The notes beneath the pieces are model-generated. The model was not told the DNA's origin and did not search any database. It saw only the letters and a program-made list of their open reading frames with translations. A DNA stretch of 11,057 nt from JAFDVL01 sp043736395 (GTDB lineage Bacteria > Acidobacteriota > Blastocatellia > RBC074): positions 1-11,057 of the forward strand of contig JAYTCQ010000004.1 of NCBI GenBank assembly GCA_043736395.1, written 5' to 3'. Positions 1 to 6,332 of this stretch are shown here, in pieces (the first letter of the stretch is position 1; the number at the start of each line of letters is the position of its first letter). The position numbers were made by a program, and so were the translations under genes.

Positions 1-88
1 CTAACGGCTTCAGAGCAACCGCTGTATTGACCGCTTCACTAATTGTTTTGAACATCTTCCAATTTCCTGCAATAACAGGTTTTCTCAT
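1..88 (-). CDS. tpiA: Triosephosphate isomerase, N-terminal fragment (cut by window edge)
   Basis: Interconverts dihydroxyacetone phosphate and glyceraldehyde 3-phosphate in cytoplasmic glycolysis and gluconeogenesis. Only the first 29 codons lie in the window; the rest of the gene runs off the left edge. The visible start reads MRKPVIAGNWKMFK, the family's N-terminal signature, with the substrate-binding Asn9 and Lys11 (equivalent to Asn/Lys of the first beta-alpha unit) both present. The ATG at 86-88 is preceded by an AGGAGA ribosome site (minus strand, 92-97) with a rather short spacing. It lies downstream of pgk on the same strand, separated by a gene for a secreted coiled-coil protein. 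Pgk and TIM genes are commonly clustered, which supports the call. Identity is nearly certain from the signature. Confidence 0.95.
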   Translation of the reverse strand, partial: MRKPVIAGNWKMFKTISEAVNTAVALKPL

Positions 89-137
89 GATTCTCCTAAA
101 AGTAACTTTAATTTATTGATTATTATTTTTCTGAATA

Positions 138-218
138 TGAAAACCACAGAGCACGGAGAAAAACAAACAACCAAAGTCATTATGTCTCTTGGCACTTCTC
201 CGTGTTCTCCGTGGTTCA
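138..218. repeat. Imperfect inverted repeat, CCACGGAGAACACGGAGAA type
   Basis: The left arm (138-160) and right arm (196-218) are near reverse complements built on the core CCACxGAG..CACGGAGAA. They are separated by a loop of about 35 bases. The element fills most of the gap between the stop of the coiled-coil protein gene (241) and tpiA. It could fold in the transcript and act as a weak terminator or processing site, but it lacks a clean U-tract. Similar CACGGAGA-type elements are, from general experience, dispersed in genomes of environmental bacteria; copy number cannot be seen here. Confidence 0.75.
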
Positions 219-240
219 TAAATCTGTCGTCAAAATCTAA

Positions 241-1083
241 CTATCGAAACACGCCTGGTGGAATTCCAGCCCGCCGACCAGTTTCTTTTAATTCTTCAAT
301 TTGCTGAGTTAGCAATTCAATGCGCGCTTGCGTCGCACGCAAATCACCATTCAATTCCGCCAAATTATTTCGCAATCGATTTAAATAAAACGTATCTGCC
401 GCTCCCGTATTCGGGTAAAACAAAATACCGTTGTAGTTACTGCCATAAGAATATTCAGGATAACTGAGGGTATTGTTAATGCTCGTATTCAAGCGATTCG
501 CCCGAAGTCGTACGACTTCGGCTCGCGCTGTTGCGTTTTCCAAATCTGCCTGTAAATCAAGGAACCTTGAACGGTAATAATCTTCGTTCGGCTCACCGTT
601 TTTCAAAGTCGGTGAAATCGTGTACAGAGCAAAACCGTAGTCCTGCCCATACTCTAATAAACGATTTATTTCGTCCTGCGCCGAGTGGGCTTCAGCTCTT
701 AAAGCATCGGCTTTGGCATTTAAATCAACGACACGAGCATTGTTACGATTTAAATCTTCGGGACTATTAAAAATGAAATTATTTCGCGAACGGGTCGCTT
801 CCAATTCCCTCGCATTCGCTTGAAATTCAAAATCCCGTAATCGGGTTCGCGCTTGTAAAAGGCGGACGTTCCATTCTTTTTCAGCGGCGAGTAACTCCTG
901 ATCTGCTTTGGAATTACCTGAAGCCTGATCAGATTTTGGAATGTAAGTAGCGGCGAGTTCTGGATTCGCTTCGCGCCATTTCATGACGTCCTCAGTTTTC
1001 AACGTCGGAGCCGGTTTAGAGGTTTGCACCTGTGCGGTCACACAAGCAGTGAATAGCAATATTATCAATGAACTTTTTCGCAT
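241..1083 (-). CDS. Secreted coiled-coil protein of unknown function (280 aa)
   Basis: Family not recognised. The N-terminus (MRKSSLIILLFTACVTAQ) is a short basic and hydrophobic signal peptide. VTA|Q at residues 15-17 fits signal peptidase I, while FTAC at 11-14 is a poor lipobox, so a lipoprotein is possible but less likely. The mature part is highly charged and helical: likely coiled-coil segments at about 62-100, 115-145, 172-204 and 232-270, rich in Ala, Glu, Arg and Leu. A Tyr/Asn/Gly-rich stretch at about 206-226 separates the last two helices. There are no Cys residues after the signal peptide. A periplasmic structural or envelope-associated role is inferred. The ATG start has an AAAGGAT ribosome site about 11 bases upstream. 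It lies between pgk and tpiA on the same strand, with 150-180 base repeat-bearing gaps on both sides. Confidence 0.85.
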   Translation of the reverse strand: MRKSSLIILLFTACVTAQVQTSKPAPTLKTEDVMKWREANPELAATYIPKSDQASGNSKADQELLAAEKEWNVRLLQARTRLRDFEFQANARELEATRSRNNFIFNSPEDLNRNNARVVDLNAKADALRAEAHSAQDEINRLLEYGQDYGFALYTISPTLKNGEPNEDYYRSRFLDLQADLENATARAEVVRLRANRLNTSINNTLSYPEYSYGSNYNGILFYPNTGAADTFYLNRLRNNLAELNGDLRATQARIELLTQQIEELKETGRRAGIPPGVFR

Positions 1084-1135
1084 AGTTTGTCTTGATCCTT
1101 TCCGATAAGTCTCGTGAACTTAAAAAGTATCAATT

Positions 1136-1264
1136 CAGTAAAGTTCGCAGTTCGCAGAGAAGAAGTTTACAGTAAGATTCCTTCCAACTGCCTTTACTGC
1201 GAACCGCGCACTAACCACTGCGAACTGTTTTTACTGTGAACTGCGAACTTCCCTACTGCGAACT
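1136..1264. repeat. Clustered direct and inverted copies of CTGCGAACT / AGTTCGCAG
   Basis: The 9-mer CTGCGAACT occurs at 1218-1226, 1241-1249 and 1256-1264, with a partial copy CTGCGAAC at 1197-1204. The reverse complement AGTTCGCAG is at 1142-1150, followed at once by GTTCGCAG (1150-1157). The larger arms CTGTGAACTGCGAACTT (1234-1250) and AAGTTCGCAGTTCGCAG (1141-1157) pair with one mismatch. The cluster fills the gap between pgk and the coiled-coil protein gene. Its right end overlaps the pgk stop codon TAG (1263-1265). Spacing is irregular, so it is not a CRISPR; it looks like a compound REP- or MITE-like element. Confidence 0.8.
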
Positions 1265-2459
1265 ATTTTTCAGTCAAAGCTGCAACACCGGGCAAAACAT
1301 CCCCCGCCAACAATTCCAATGTAGCGCCGCCACCAGTCGAAATATGGGAAACTTTGTCTGCCAATCCAACTTCGTGAATGGCTGCGACGCTGTCTCCACC
1401 GCCTATGATGGTAATCGCATCGTTGGATTCAGTAACATCTGCAACCGCCTGAGCAACAACTCGCGTGCCTTGATCGAAGGGAGTTTTTTCAAATAACCCC
1501 ATCGGGCCGTTCCAGATCACCGTTTTTGCGGATTTGATAATCGCAGCGTAATCCGCCTGTGTAGCCGCTCCAATATCCAATCCCATTTTATCATCGGGAG
1601 TTGCATCGACCGCGACTGTCACAGCATTTGCTCCATCATTTGGATTGGCTGCAATGACGTGATCGGAAGGCAAGCGCAGGTTCACACCTTTTTCTTTCGC
1701 GGCGATTTCCAGTGATTTTGCAAGGTCAGTTTTATCGGGTTCGACCAAAGATTTGCCAACCGACAATCCTTGCCCCAGGAAAAATGTATAGGCCATCGCA
1801 CCGCCGATTAAAACGGTGTCCGCAGATTTTAATAAATTATCAATGACCTGAATTTTGTCAGAAACTTTCGCACCGCCTAAAATTACGACAAACGGACGCT
1901 GTGGATTTTCGAGTGCGCCGTATAAATACCGCAGCTCCTTCTCCATTAAAAATCCAGCTGCGGCTTGTGTGACGTGATGCGTAATGCCTTCCGTGGAAGC
2001 GTGAGCGCGATGCGCGGCTCCAAAAGCGTCATTCACGAACATATCGCAAAGCTTAGCGACCTGCGCGGCAAAACCAGGGTCGTTCGCTTCCTCTTCCGCG
2101 TGAAAGCGAAGATTCTCGAGTAACAAAATATCTCCCTCATTCATCGCAGCAACTGCTTTTTCTGTGTCTTCGCCAACGCAATCAGGTGCCAACGGAATTT
2201 CTCGTTCCAAAATTTGCGACAATCGTTTCGCCACGGGAGTCAGCGAATACTTCAAATTACGCTCGCCTTTTGGACGGCCCAAATGCGAAGCTAAAATTAC
2301 TTTTGCGCCTTGATCTAACGCGAACTGAATAGTTGGGATGGCGGCGCTAATTCTGGTGTCATCCTGCACAATTCCGGCATCCAGCGGGACGTTAAAATCT
2401 ACGCGAATGAAAACTCGTTTACCGGAAAGATTCAGGTCTCTGATTGATAGTTTAGACAT
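1263..2459 (-). CDS. pgk: Phosphoglycerate kinase
   Basis: Cytoplasmic glycolytic/gluconeogenic enzyme transferring phosphate between 1,3-bisphosphoglycerate and ADP. At 398 residues it is the normal bacterial length and appears intact. Signatures in order: VDFNVP (20-25, substrate binding), SHLGRPKG (58-65), LENLRFH (114-120), NDAFGAAHRAHAS (143-155), GGAKVSDK (195-202), NGPMG (317-321), GGGDS (353-357) and STGGGA (374-379) at the nucleotide-binding hinge. All expected binding residues seem present. The ATG at 2457-2459 gives the canonical MSKLSIRDL start, but no Shine-Dalgarno site is visible; an A8 run lies just upstream. A large palindrome ends only about 21 bases before the start. The stop codon is at the edge of a repeat cluster. 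It is followed on the same strand by a secreted coiled-coil gene and tpiA. Confidence 0.98.
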   Translation of the reverse strand: MSKLSIRDLNLSGKRVFIRVDFNVPLDAGIVQDDTRISAAIPTIQFALDQGAKVILASHLGRPKGERNLKYSLTPVAKRLSQILEREIPLAPDCVGEDTEKAVAAMNEGDILLLENLRFHAEEEANDPGFAAQVAKLCDMFVNDAFGAAHRAHASTEGITHHVTQAAAGFLMEKELRYLYGALENPQRPFVVILGGAKVSDKIQVIDNLLKSADTVLIGGAMAYTFFLGQGLSVGKSLVEPDKTDLAKSLEIAAKEKGVNLRLPSDHVIAANPNDGANAVTVAVDATPDDKMGLDIGAATQADYAAIIKSAKTVIWNGPMGLFEKTPFDQGTRVVAQAVADVTESNDAITIIGGGDSVAAIHEVGLADKVSHISTGGGATLELLAGDVLPGVAALTEK

Positions 2460-2471
2460 TATGTTTTTTTT

Positions 2472-2570
2472 GTTCAGAGTCGTTCAGAGTTACGCGTTTA
2501 CGCGTGCACGTTTCTTGCTAAATAGTTAAAAACGTACACGCGTAAACGCGTAACTCTGAACGATGAACGA
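2472..2570. repeat. Large near-perfect palindrome, GTTCAGAGTTACGCGTTTACGCGT family
   Basis: Arms 2481-2514 and 2529-2562 are reverse complements in 32 of 34 positions, with a 14-base loop (2515-2528). The arm core is CAGAGTTACGCGTTTACGCG. A 9-base direct repeat GTTCAGAGT (2472-2480, 2482-2490) extends the left side, and the right side carries a doubled CGATGAACGA-like tail. It lies between the cytochrome stop (2576) and the pgk start (2459). As RNA it would form a very stable hairpin but lacks a T-tract placed as in a standard terminator. A diverged relative sits at 5593-5671. Confidence 0.9.
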
Positions 2571-2575
2571 TAAAT

Positions 2576-3109
2576 TTATTTTTTCTTAAGTTTTGATTTA
2601 GGTTTCTTGCTGACTTTCACTGTTTTTTCAGTGGTAGTGGTTTCTGAAGTTGTTGCTGAAGCTGCCGGTTTCGCTGCTGCTTCGCTATGGTTATGCGATG
2701 AATGATCTACCGCACCAGTTGCTGCCGGAGTAGCAGACTTAGCCGCTGCTTCAGCGCTTTTGTGCGCAGAATGATCTGGTGCACTTGCTGCGGCGGGTGG
2801 TTTTTCAGCGGGCTTCTTTTCACCTTCTTTAGGATCGCCTTCTTTTTTGGTTTCTTCGGGTTTGTAATCAGCCAGCCATTCAACGTCAATTGAATCAGCT
2901 TTGCGCTTATCTTTTTCCGCAATCAACCAGCTGCCACGTTCATTCCAGCCTTCACCGCCGCCAGCTTGTGTGTGACAGAAAAGGCAATCTTTCGCGCCGA
3001 ACTTTTCGGACTTGCGAACAAATGGCGGATAGGCTTCAGTTCGTAATGCTGAAAAAAAGAATCCAGCCATCACCATTCCTGCCAAGACAATTTTAATTTG
3101 ATTTTTCAT
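2576..3109 (-). CDS. Secreted single-haem c-type cytochrome-like protein with His/Ala/Lys-rich tail (177 aa)
   Basis: A likely periplasmic electron-transfer or haem-binding protein. The signal peptide spans about 1-26 (hydrophobic stretch IVLAGMVMAGFFFSAL, probable cleavage after TEA). One haem c attachment motif, CLFCH, lies at 42-46, followed by a Gly-rich segment and a conserved-looking ERGSWL (57-62). There is no Met in the mature chain, so Met cannot be the distal haem ligand. From about residue 83 the protein becomes low complexity: Lys/Glu/Pro, then two related units DHSAHKSAEAAAKSA (112-126) and DHSSHNHSEAAAKPA (135-149), then Thr-rich and Lys-rich ends. The tail may bind metal or supply a His ligand; this is inferred. 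The ATG at 3107-3109 has a strong GGAGG site (3118-3122). The exact family is uncertain. Confidence 0.85.
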   Translation of the reverse strand: MKNQIKIVLAGMVMAGFFFSALRTEAYPPFVRKSEKFGAKDCLFCHTQAGGGEGWNERGSWLIAEKDKRKADSIDVEWLADYKPEETKKEGDPKEGEKKPAEKPPAAASAPDHSAHKSAEAAAKSATPAATGAVDHSSHNHSEAAAKPAASATTSETTTTEKTVKVSKKPKSKLKKK

Positions 3110-3222
3110 CCTATTTTCCTCCGAAATAATGCGTAGAATTTCAGCCCACGCAGTTTGTTTTGAATAATTGCTTGTTAGATATTAGGTGCCTGATGTTAAC
3201 TGCTCGGACTAATGAAACTATC

Positions 3223-3253
3223 ATCCAGCATCCAAAATCCAGCATCTGGCATC
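3223..3253. repeat. Tandem ATCCAGCATC repeats next to a stop codon
   Basis: Two exact copies of ATCCAGCATC (3223-3232, 3237-3246), separated by CAAA (3233-3236), are followed by the related TGGCATC (3247-3253). On the minus strand this reads as GATGCTGGAT units that begin directly after the stop codon TAG (3253-3255) of the small upstream gene. The rest of the gap to the cytochrome gene (3123-3222) shows no gene or clear signal. The repeat resembles dispersed GATGCTGGAT-type units known from environmental genomes. Confidence 0.65.
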
Positions 3254-3510
3254 TATTCTTCTTCTTCCCTTCTAAATAACTGGCGAAACATTTTGCGCTT
3301 GCCCACATCCTCTGGAGCGATAATCGCTTTAGCAAAACATTGATTTGCGACTCGTTGCAAATCTTCCAACCAGTCTGTTTCGATCAGAAAAAATTTATTC
3401 CCTTGCGCAATCCAATGACGATCCGGGAACTGGTCTTGCCATTCAACCTTGACGGCATTTTCCCAAAACGAATTCCGTCCGGTAATTTCCACTCTGATCG
3501 GTTTCAGCAT
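3253..3510 (-). CDS. Small conserved-looking hypothetical protein (85 aa)
   Basis: Function not recognised. The ATG at 3508-3510 gives MLKPIRVEI; a TTG one codon earlier is possible, and neither has a clear ribosome site. The frame is open upstream to a stop at 3559-3561, but no better start is present. The protein is small and soluble, without a signal peptide or membrane segment. It is rich in aromatic residues (WENAVKVEWQDQFPDRHW), which suggests a compact beta-rich fold, and ends in a charged tail RREEEE. The amino-acid pattern looks like real coding sequence rather than noise, but no motif assigns a role. It is the first minus-strand gene after the divergent gap with the GMC oxidoreductase and may lead the cytochrome-pgk series, although 143 bases separate it from the cytochrome. 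Confidence 0.6.
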   Translation of the reverse strand: MLKPIRVEITGRNSFWENAVKVEWQDQFPDRHWIAQGNKFFLIETDWLEDLQRVANQCFAKAIIAPEDVGKRKMFRQLFRREEEE

Positions 3511-3673
3511 CAAAAACTTTGCGACAACAAAAAGGACAATGCTTTGATTATCACTACCTCAATAATGGTTGTATCATAGCTTTTCCACCTTAAAGTTCGC
3601 AAGGACTGACCAGATTCATAAAGTTTATCAATCGCGTCATAATAGCGATTTTCAAATGGATGAGACTAAAATT

Positions 3674-3745
3674 TGCAGGGTAGGTTCCCAACCTGCCCTG
3701 CATTGTTTGTAAGCGGGGAGGTTGAGAACCTACCCTACACCTGCA
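3674..3745. repeat. Double hairpin repeat, GGGTAGGTTxxxAACCTxCC type
   Basis: The first hairpin (3674-3702) pairs TGCAGGGTAGGTT with AACCTGCCCTGCA around the loop CCC, with one G-T pair. The second (about 3716-3736) pairs GGAGGTT with AACCTACC around GAG. The two units are inverted relatives: the complement of the second reads GTAGGGTAGGTTCTCAACC, close to the first. This is the layout of a REP doublet. It lies well upstream of the GMC gene and has no T-tract. Confidence 0.8.
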
Positions 3746-3803
3746 ATCCGCATTAATATGCCCTACACGCCGATTAAACTTTATGGTAAAAGACCTGTTG
3801 CAG

Positions 3804-3850
3804 GGCGAACTCTTCGTTCGCCAGTTTTTGCGTGAACGAACAGTTCACGC
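3804..3850. repeat. Two adjacent small hairpins in the GMC gene leader
   Basis: Hairpin one pairs GGCGAAC (3804-3810) with GTTCGCC (3816-3822) around TCTTC and is followed by a T5 run, resembling a short intrinsic terminator. Hairpin two pairs GCGTGAAC (3830-3837) with GTTCACGC (3843-3850) around GAACA. Both are built on GTGAAC/GTTC-type units, so they may be one REP-like element. The second ends 6 bases before the ribosome site of the GMC gene, so it would sit in the 5' leader of its mRNA. Confidence 0.7.
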
Positions 3851-3856
3851 TACTCC

Positions 3857-3862
3857 CGGAGG
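3857..3862 (+). promoter_or_regulatory. Ribosome binding site deciding the GTG start of the GMC oxidoreductase
   Basis: CGGAGG lies 8 bases before GTG at 3871. The same frame also has a GTG at 3832, but that one is inside a hairpin, has no ribosome site, and would add 13 residues (NEQFTLLPEAFF) with no family match. The Shine-Dalgarno site therefore fixes the start at 3871. Confidence 0.85.
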
Positions 3863-3870
3863 CTTTTTTT

Positions 3871-5592
3871 GTGACTCAAGTCAAAACTACACGTAATCAA
3901 AAAACTTATGACGCCATCATTATCGGCTCTGGAGCCTCCGGCGGGATGGCTGCCATGCAATTGACATCACTCGGCTTTGAAGTCCTCGTGCTCGAAGCCG
4001 GGCCTCCGGTGAATCCGTCCCGTGATTTTTCAATGCATACGTGGCCTTACGATGATATGTATCGTGGTCAAGGGCCGCCCAACTGGAAGCAAAAAGAACA
4101 ATGGCTGCAGGACACTGCCAATCATTTCAGCAAACATTTTTACGTTAAGGATACTGAAAATCCATATACCACTGAACCTGGAAAACCGTTCACGTGGGTA
4201 CGCGCGCGAATTGTTGGCGGAAAAACTTTGCACTGGGGAAGATTATCATGGCGTTATTCCGACCTTGATTTTAAAGCCGCTACGCACGATGGATTCGATG
4301 TGGATTGGCCGATTGATTACAAAGAAATTTCACCGTACTACGATAAAGTCGAAGAGTTCGTCGGCGTCAGTGGCAATCTGGATCATTTGCCGCATCAGCC
4401 GGACGGGAATTTTCTCCCGCCGATGAAATTAACGTGCGGAGAGCAACTGCTCAAAAAAGGCTCTGAGAAAACCGGACGTCCTGCCATCGTGTCGCGTGTC
4501 TCGATGCTGACGGCGCAAAAACCGCATCATAAAAAATGGGATCGAAACCTCTGTCATTATTGCGGTCACTGCGGAGACGGCTGCGATGTCGGAGCGATGT
4601 TCAATTCCGTTTCGGCAACTTTACCAGTTGCAGCCGCCACCGGAAAAATGACGCTTCGACCAAATTCTGTCGTGCGTCATCTCATCATCAACGACGATAC
4701 AGGCAACGCGAAAGGCGTAGCGTTTGTTGACCGCGTCACTTATCAGGAAGTCGAAGTCTTCGCCAAAGTTGTGATCGTAGCCGGTTCAACCCTTGAATCT
4801 ACGCGGTTATTATTGAATTCAAAGTCCCGTCAGCACCCGAACGGCATCGGCAATTCTTCAGGAGTTTTAGGTCATTATTTAGTTGATCACTTCGGAGGCA
4901 TCGGAGCCAGCGGGGTTTTTCATACACTCGCCGGACGCGATGCGGTCAACGAAGACGGCAAAGCGGCGGGATTATTTGTTCCGCGTTTTCAGAACCTGAA
5001 CAAGGAAACAAAAAATTCAAAGTTCTTACGCGGCTACGGTTTTGAATGCAGTTCAGGCATGGGAATGACGCCGGGTTCTGCAAGACGGTTACCAGGCTTC
5101 GGAGCGGATTATAAAAAGGACGTACGCAAGTGGTACACCGCGCCAGTCAACATGACTACGCGAGCGAATATGCTTTCGCGGTTTGAGAATTTTGTTGAAA
5201 TTGATCCCGGCGGCGTAGTTGATGCCTGGGGAATTCCGGTACTAAAAGTTCACATCCAACATTCCGACAATGAACGTGAAATGGCAAAACATGCCGCTGA
5301 GTGCAGTGAAGAAATTCTGCGTGCAGCCGGAGCAGAAATTCTTTCGACCGGAGGCACGATGACCGCACCAGGACGCATCATTCACGAACTCGGAACAGCG
5401 CGAATGGGCAACGATCCCAAGACATCTGTACTGAATAAATGGAACCAATGCCACGATGTAAAAAATGTATTTGTCACTGATGGAGCAGCTTTTGTAGGTG
5501 CTGCCAATCAGAACCCGACGATTTCAATTATGGCACTGACGATGCGTGCTTGTGATTACATCGTAGATGAAACCAAGCGAGGAAATCTTTAA
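3871..5592 (+). CDS. GMC-family FAD-dependent oxidoreductase (573 aa)
   Basis: Flavoprotein of the glucose-methanol-choline family, probably oxidising a sugar or other alcohol. The FAD-binding Rossmann motif GSGASG is at 19-24 after AIII, with the ribose-binding Glu42 in LVLEAG. The GMC signature GGKTLHWG spans 116-123. The C-terminal domain carries HELGTARMG (505-513) and NQNPTISI (546-553). His505 and Asn548 form the usual catalytic pair, as in pyranose oxidase or cellobiose dehydrogenase. A cluster C-x2-C-x2-C-x3-C (228-238) is typical of bacterial dehydrogenase-type GMC proteins and could bind an Fe-S centre. No signal peptide or twin-arginine motif is seen, and no gluconate-dehydrogenase small subunit or cytochrome partner is adjacent. 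The substrate cannot be told. It is followed on the same strand by an unknown gene, with a repeat between them. Confidence 0.93.
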   Translation: MTQVKTTRNQKTYDAIIIGSGASGGMAAMQLTSLGFEVLVLEAGPPVNPSRDFSMHTWPYDDMYRGQGPPNWKQKEQWLQDTANHFSKHFYVKDTENPYTTEPGKPFTWVRARIVGGKTLHWGRLSWRYSDLDFKAATHDGFDVDWPIDYKEISPYYDKVEEFVGVSGNLDHLPHQPDGNFLPPMKLTCGEQLLKKGSEKTGRPAIVSRVSMLTAQKPHHKKWDRNLCHYCGHCGDGCDVGAMFNSVSATLPVAAATGKMTLRPNSVVRHLIINDDTGNAKGVAFVDRVTYQEVEVFAKVVIVAGSTLESTRLLLNSKSRQHPNGIGNSSGVLGHYLVDHFGGIGASGVFHTLAGRDAVNEDGKAAGLFVPRFQNLNKETKNSKFLRGYGFECSSGMGMTPGSARRLPGFGADYKKDVRKWYTAPVNMTTRANMLSRFENFVEIDPGGVVDAWGIPVLKVHIQHSDNEREMAKHAAECSEEILRAAGAEILSTGGTMTAPGRIIHELGTARMGNDPKTSVLNKWNQCHDVKNVFVTDGAAFVGAANQNPTISIMALTMRACDYIVDETKRGNL

Positions 5593-5671
5593 AGTTCAGA
5601 ATTACGCCTATAGGCGTGAAATCGCCAGCGAAGCGCGGCGTTTTCTCAGGCGTAAATGCGTAACACTGAAG
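5593..5671. repeat. Diverged copy of the GTTCAGAGTTACGC palindrome
   Basis: The left arm GTTCAGAATTACGCC (5595-5609) and right arm GCGTAAATGCGTAACACTGAA are inverted relatives. The complement of the right arm matches the palindrome arm at 2482-2505 in about 20 of 24 bases. The left side also holds a perfect 14-base palindrome ACGCCTATAGGCGT (5604-5617). The element begins directly after the GMC stop codon (TAA, 5590-5592) and ends about 14 bases before the next gene. Confidence 0.8.
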
Positions 5672-5684
5672 AATAAGTAAAATT

Positions 5685-6266
5685 ATGTTCACACTTGAAA
5701 AAGAACCATCCGCACGAACCGCTCCGGGGCCTAAGCCCTCAAAAAAACTGTATTCAATCTTTGCGCTGCAAAAAGACAAAACATTTGCCGGAGAATTTGA
5801 AACAGCGACGAGCAAACATAAATTCACCTTCGCGCCAAAATCCGCAAAATTGGTCGAGAACATATTAGTCCTTACCGGCAGTCTGGGCGTTGGCAAAAGA
5901 ACAGTGCAAAACGTCAGCGCAACCCTCGCGTCCACCCAAGGTGGATTGGTCTCCGGCCCCGCGAAAATTGCCGCACGACCGTACCCGAATCCCAGTGGTT
6001 TGCCCATCACAGAATTCACAGACGCGAGAGGTTTTGTAGGAACAATGTTCTTCCATTTGTCGCCACTAAAAAGCGCTGCCCTGGGCTTGACAATTGACAT
6101 GAGTAAAGTGCAGTTGAATTTACGGCTCTTCCCTGTCAATGATGTCGAACGCGAATTGCAGGTTTTGTTTTCGGATTTGGTGGCTGCGGCTTATGGCAAG
6201 GAAATTGACGGGAATGCGGCGAATTTACAGGTTGCAGGAATTAATGAACTATTATCAAAATCGTGA
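5685..6266 (+). CDS. Unrecognised 193-residue protein downstream of the GMC oxidoreductase
   Basis: No family recognised. The ATG at 5685 has only a weak ribosome site. No signal peptide or membrane helix is present. The N-terminus is Pro/Lys-rich (APGPKPSKK), the middle looks beta-rich (KHKFTF, ENILVLTG, GFVGTMFFHLS), and residues 154-192 look helical. A GxxxxGK-like stretch (GSLGVGK, about 65-71) lacks the Ser/Thr of a true P-loop and any Walker B. It is not the gluconate 2-dehydrogenase gamma subunit that often accompanies GMC enzymes. It shares strand and direction with the GMC gene, 92 bases downstream, and ends before a strong terminator, so the two may be co-transcribed. The composition looks like real coding sequence. 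Confidence 0.75.
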   Translation: MFTLEKEPSARTAPGPKPSKKLYSIFALQKDKTFAGEFETATSKHKFTFAPKSAKLVENILVLTGSLGVGKRTVQNVSATLASTQGGLVSGPAKIAARPYPNPSGLPITEFTDARGFVGTMFFHLSPLKSAALGLTIDMSKVQLNLRLFPVNDVERELQVLFSDLVAAAYGKEIDGNAANLQVAGINELLSKS

Positions 6267-6291
6267 AGAATCCACGGATATTCGAGAAGTC

Positions 6292-6320
6292 AAAAGGGAT
6301 GCAGAATCTGCATCCCTTTT
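6292..6320. terminator. Bidirectional intrinsic terminator between convergent genes
   Basis: AAAAGGGATGCAGA (6292-6305) and TCTGCATCCCTTTT (6307-6320) are perfect reverse complements of 14 bases, giving a tight hairpin flanked by A-rich and T-rich sequence (TTTTATTTTTG on the plus side). It lies 26 bases after the 193-residue gene and 13 bases after the stop of the convergent 254-residue gene, so it can end transcription from both sides. Confidence 0.93.
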
Positions 6321-6332
6321 ATTTTTGTTCTG

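Larger units (their letters stand above)
3511..3870. other. Divergent intergenic region, no gene, repeat-rich
   Basis: About 360 bases lie between the small minus-strand gene and the plus-strand GMC oxidoreductase start. No convincing coding sequence is seen. The first 160 bases are plain AT-rich sequence that should hold the promoters for both directions, but no confident -35/-10 pair could be picked. The second half contains two separate palindromic elements (3674-3745 and 3804-3850) and the GMC ribosome site. Confidence 0.6.

Noticed and set aside
1136..1264. CRISPR array
   Set aside because: The repeat unit is only 9 bases, occurs in both orientations and has irregular spacing; no cas genes are near.
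3832..3834. GTG as start of the GMC oxidoreductase
   Set aside because: It lies inside a hairpin without a ribosome site; GTG at 3871 has CGGAGG 8 bases upstream and gives the normal family N-terminus.
4022..4426. 134-codon reading frame inside the GMC gene
   Set aside because: It is a same-strand shifted frame within a gene with strong family motifs, and has no sign of independent translation.
5877..5897. P-loop (GSLGVGK) in the 193-residue protein
   Set aside because: The residue after Lys is Arg instead of Ser/Thr, no Walker B is visible, and the protein is too small and beta-rich for a typical NTPase.
5528..6139. 203-codon reading frame on the minus strand opposite the GMC end and 193-residue gene
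   Set aside because: It crosses a repeat and the end of a clear gene, has no ribosome site, and its translation lacks any protein-like pattern; the plus-strand gene explains the region better.
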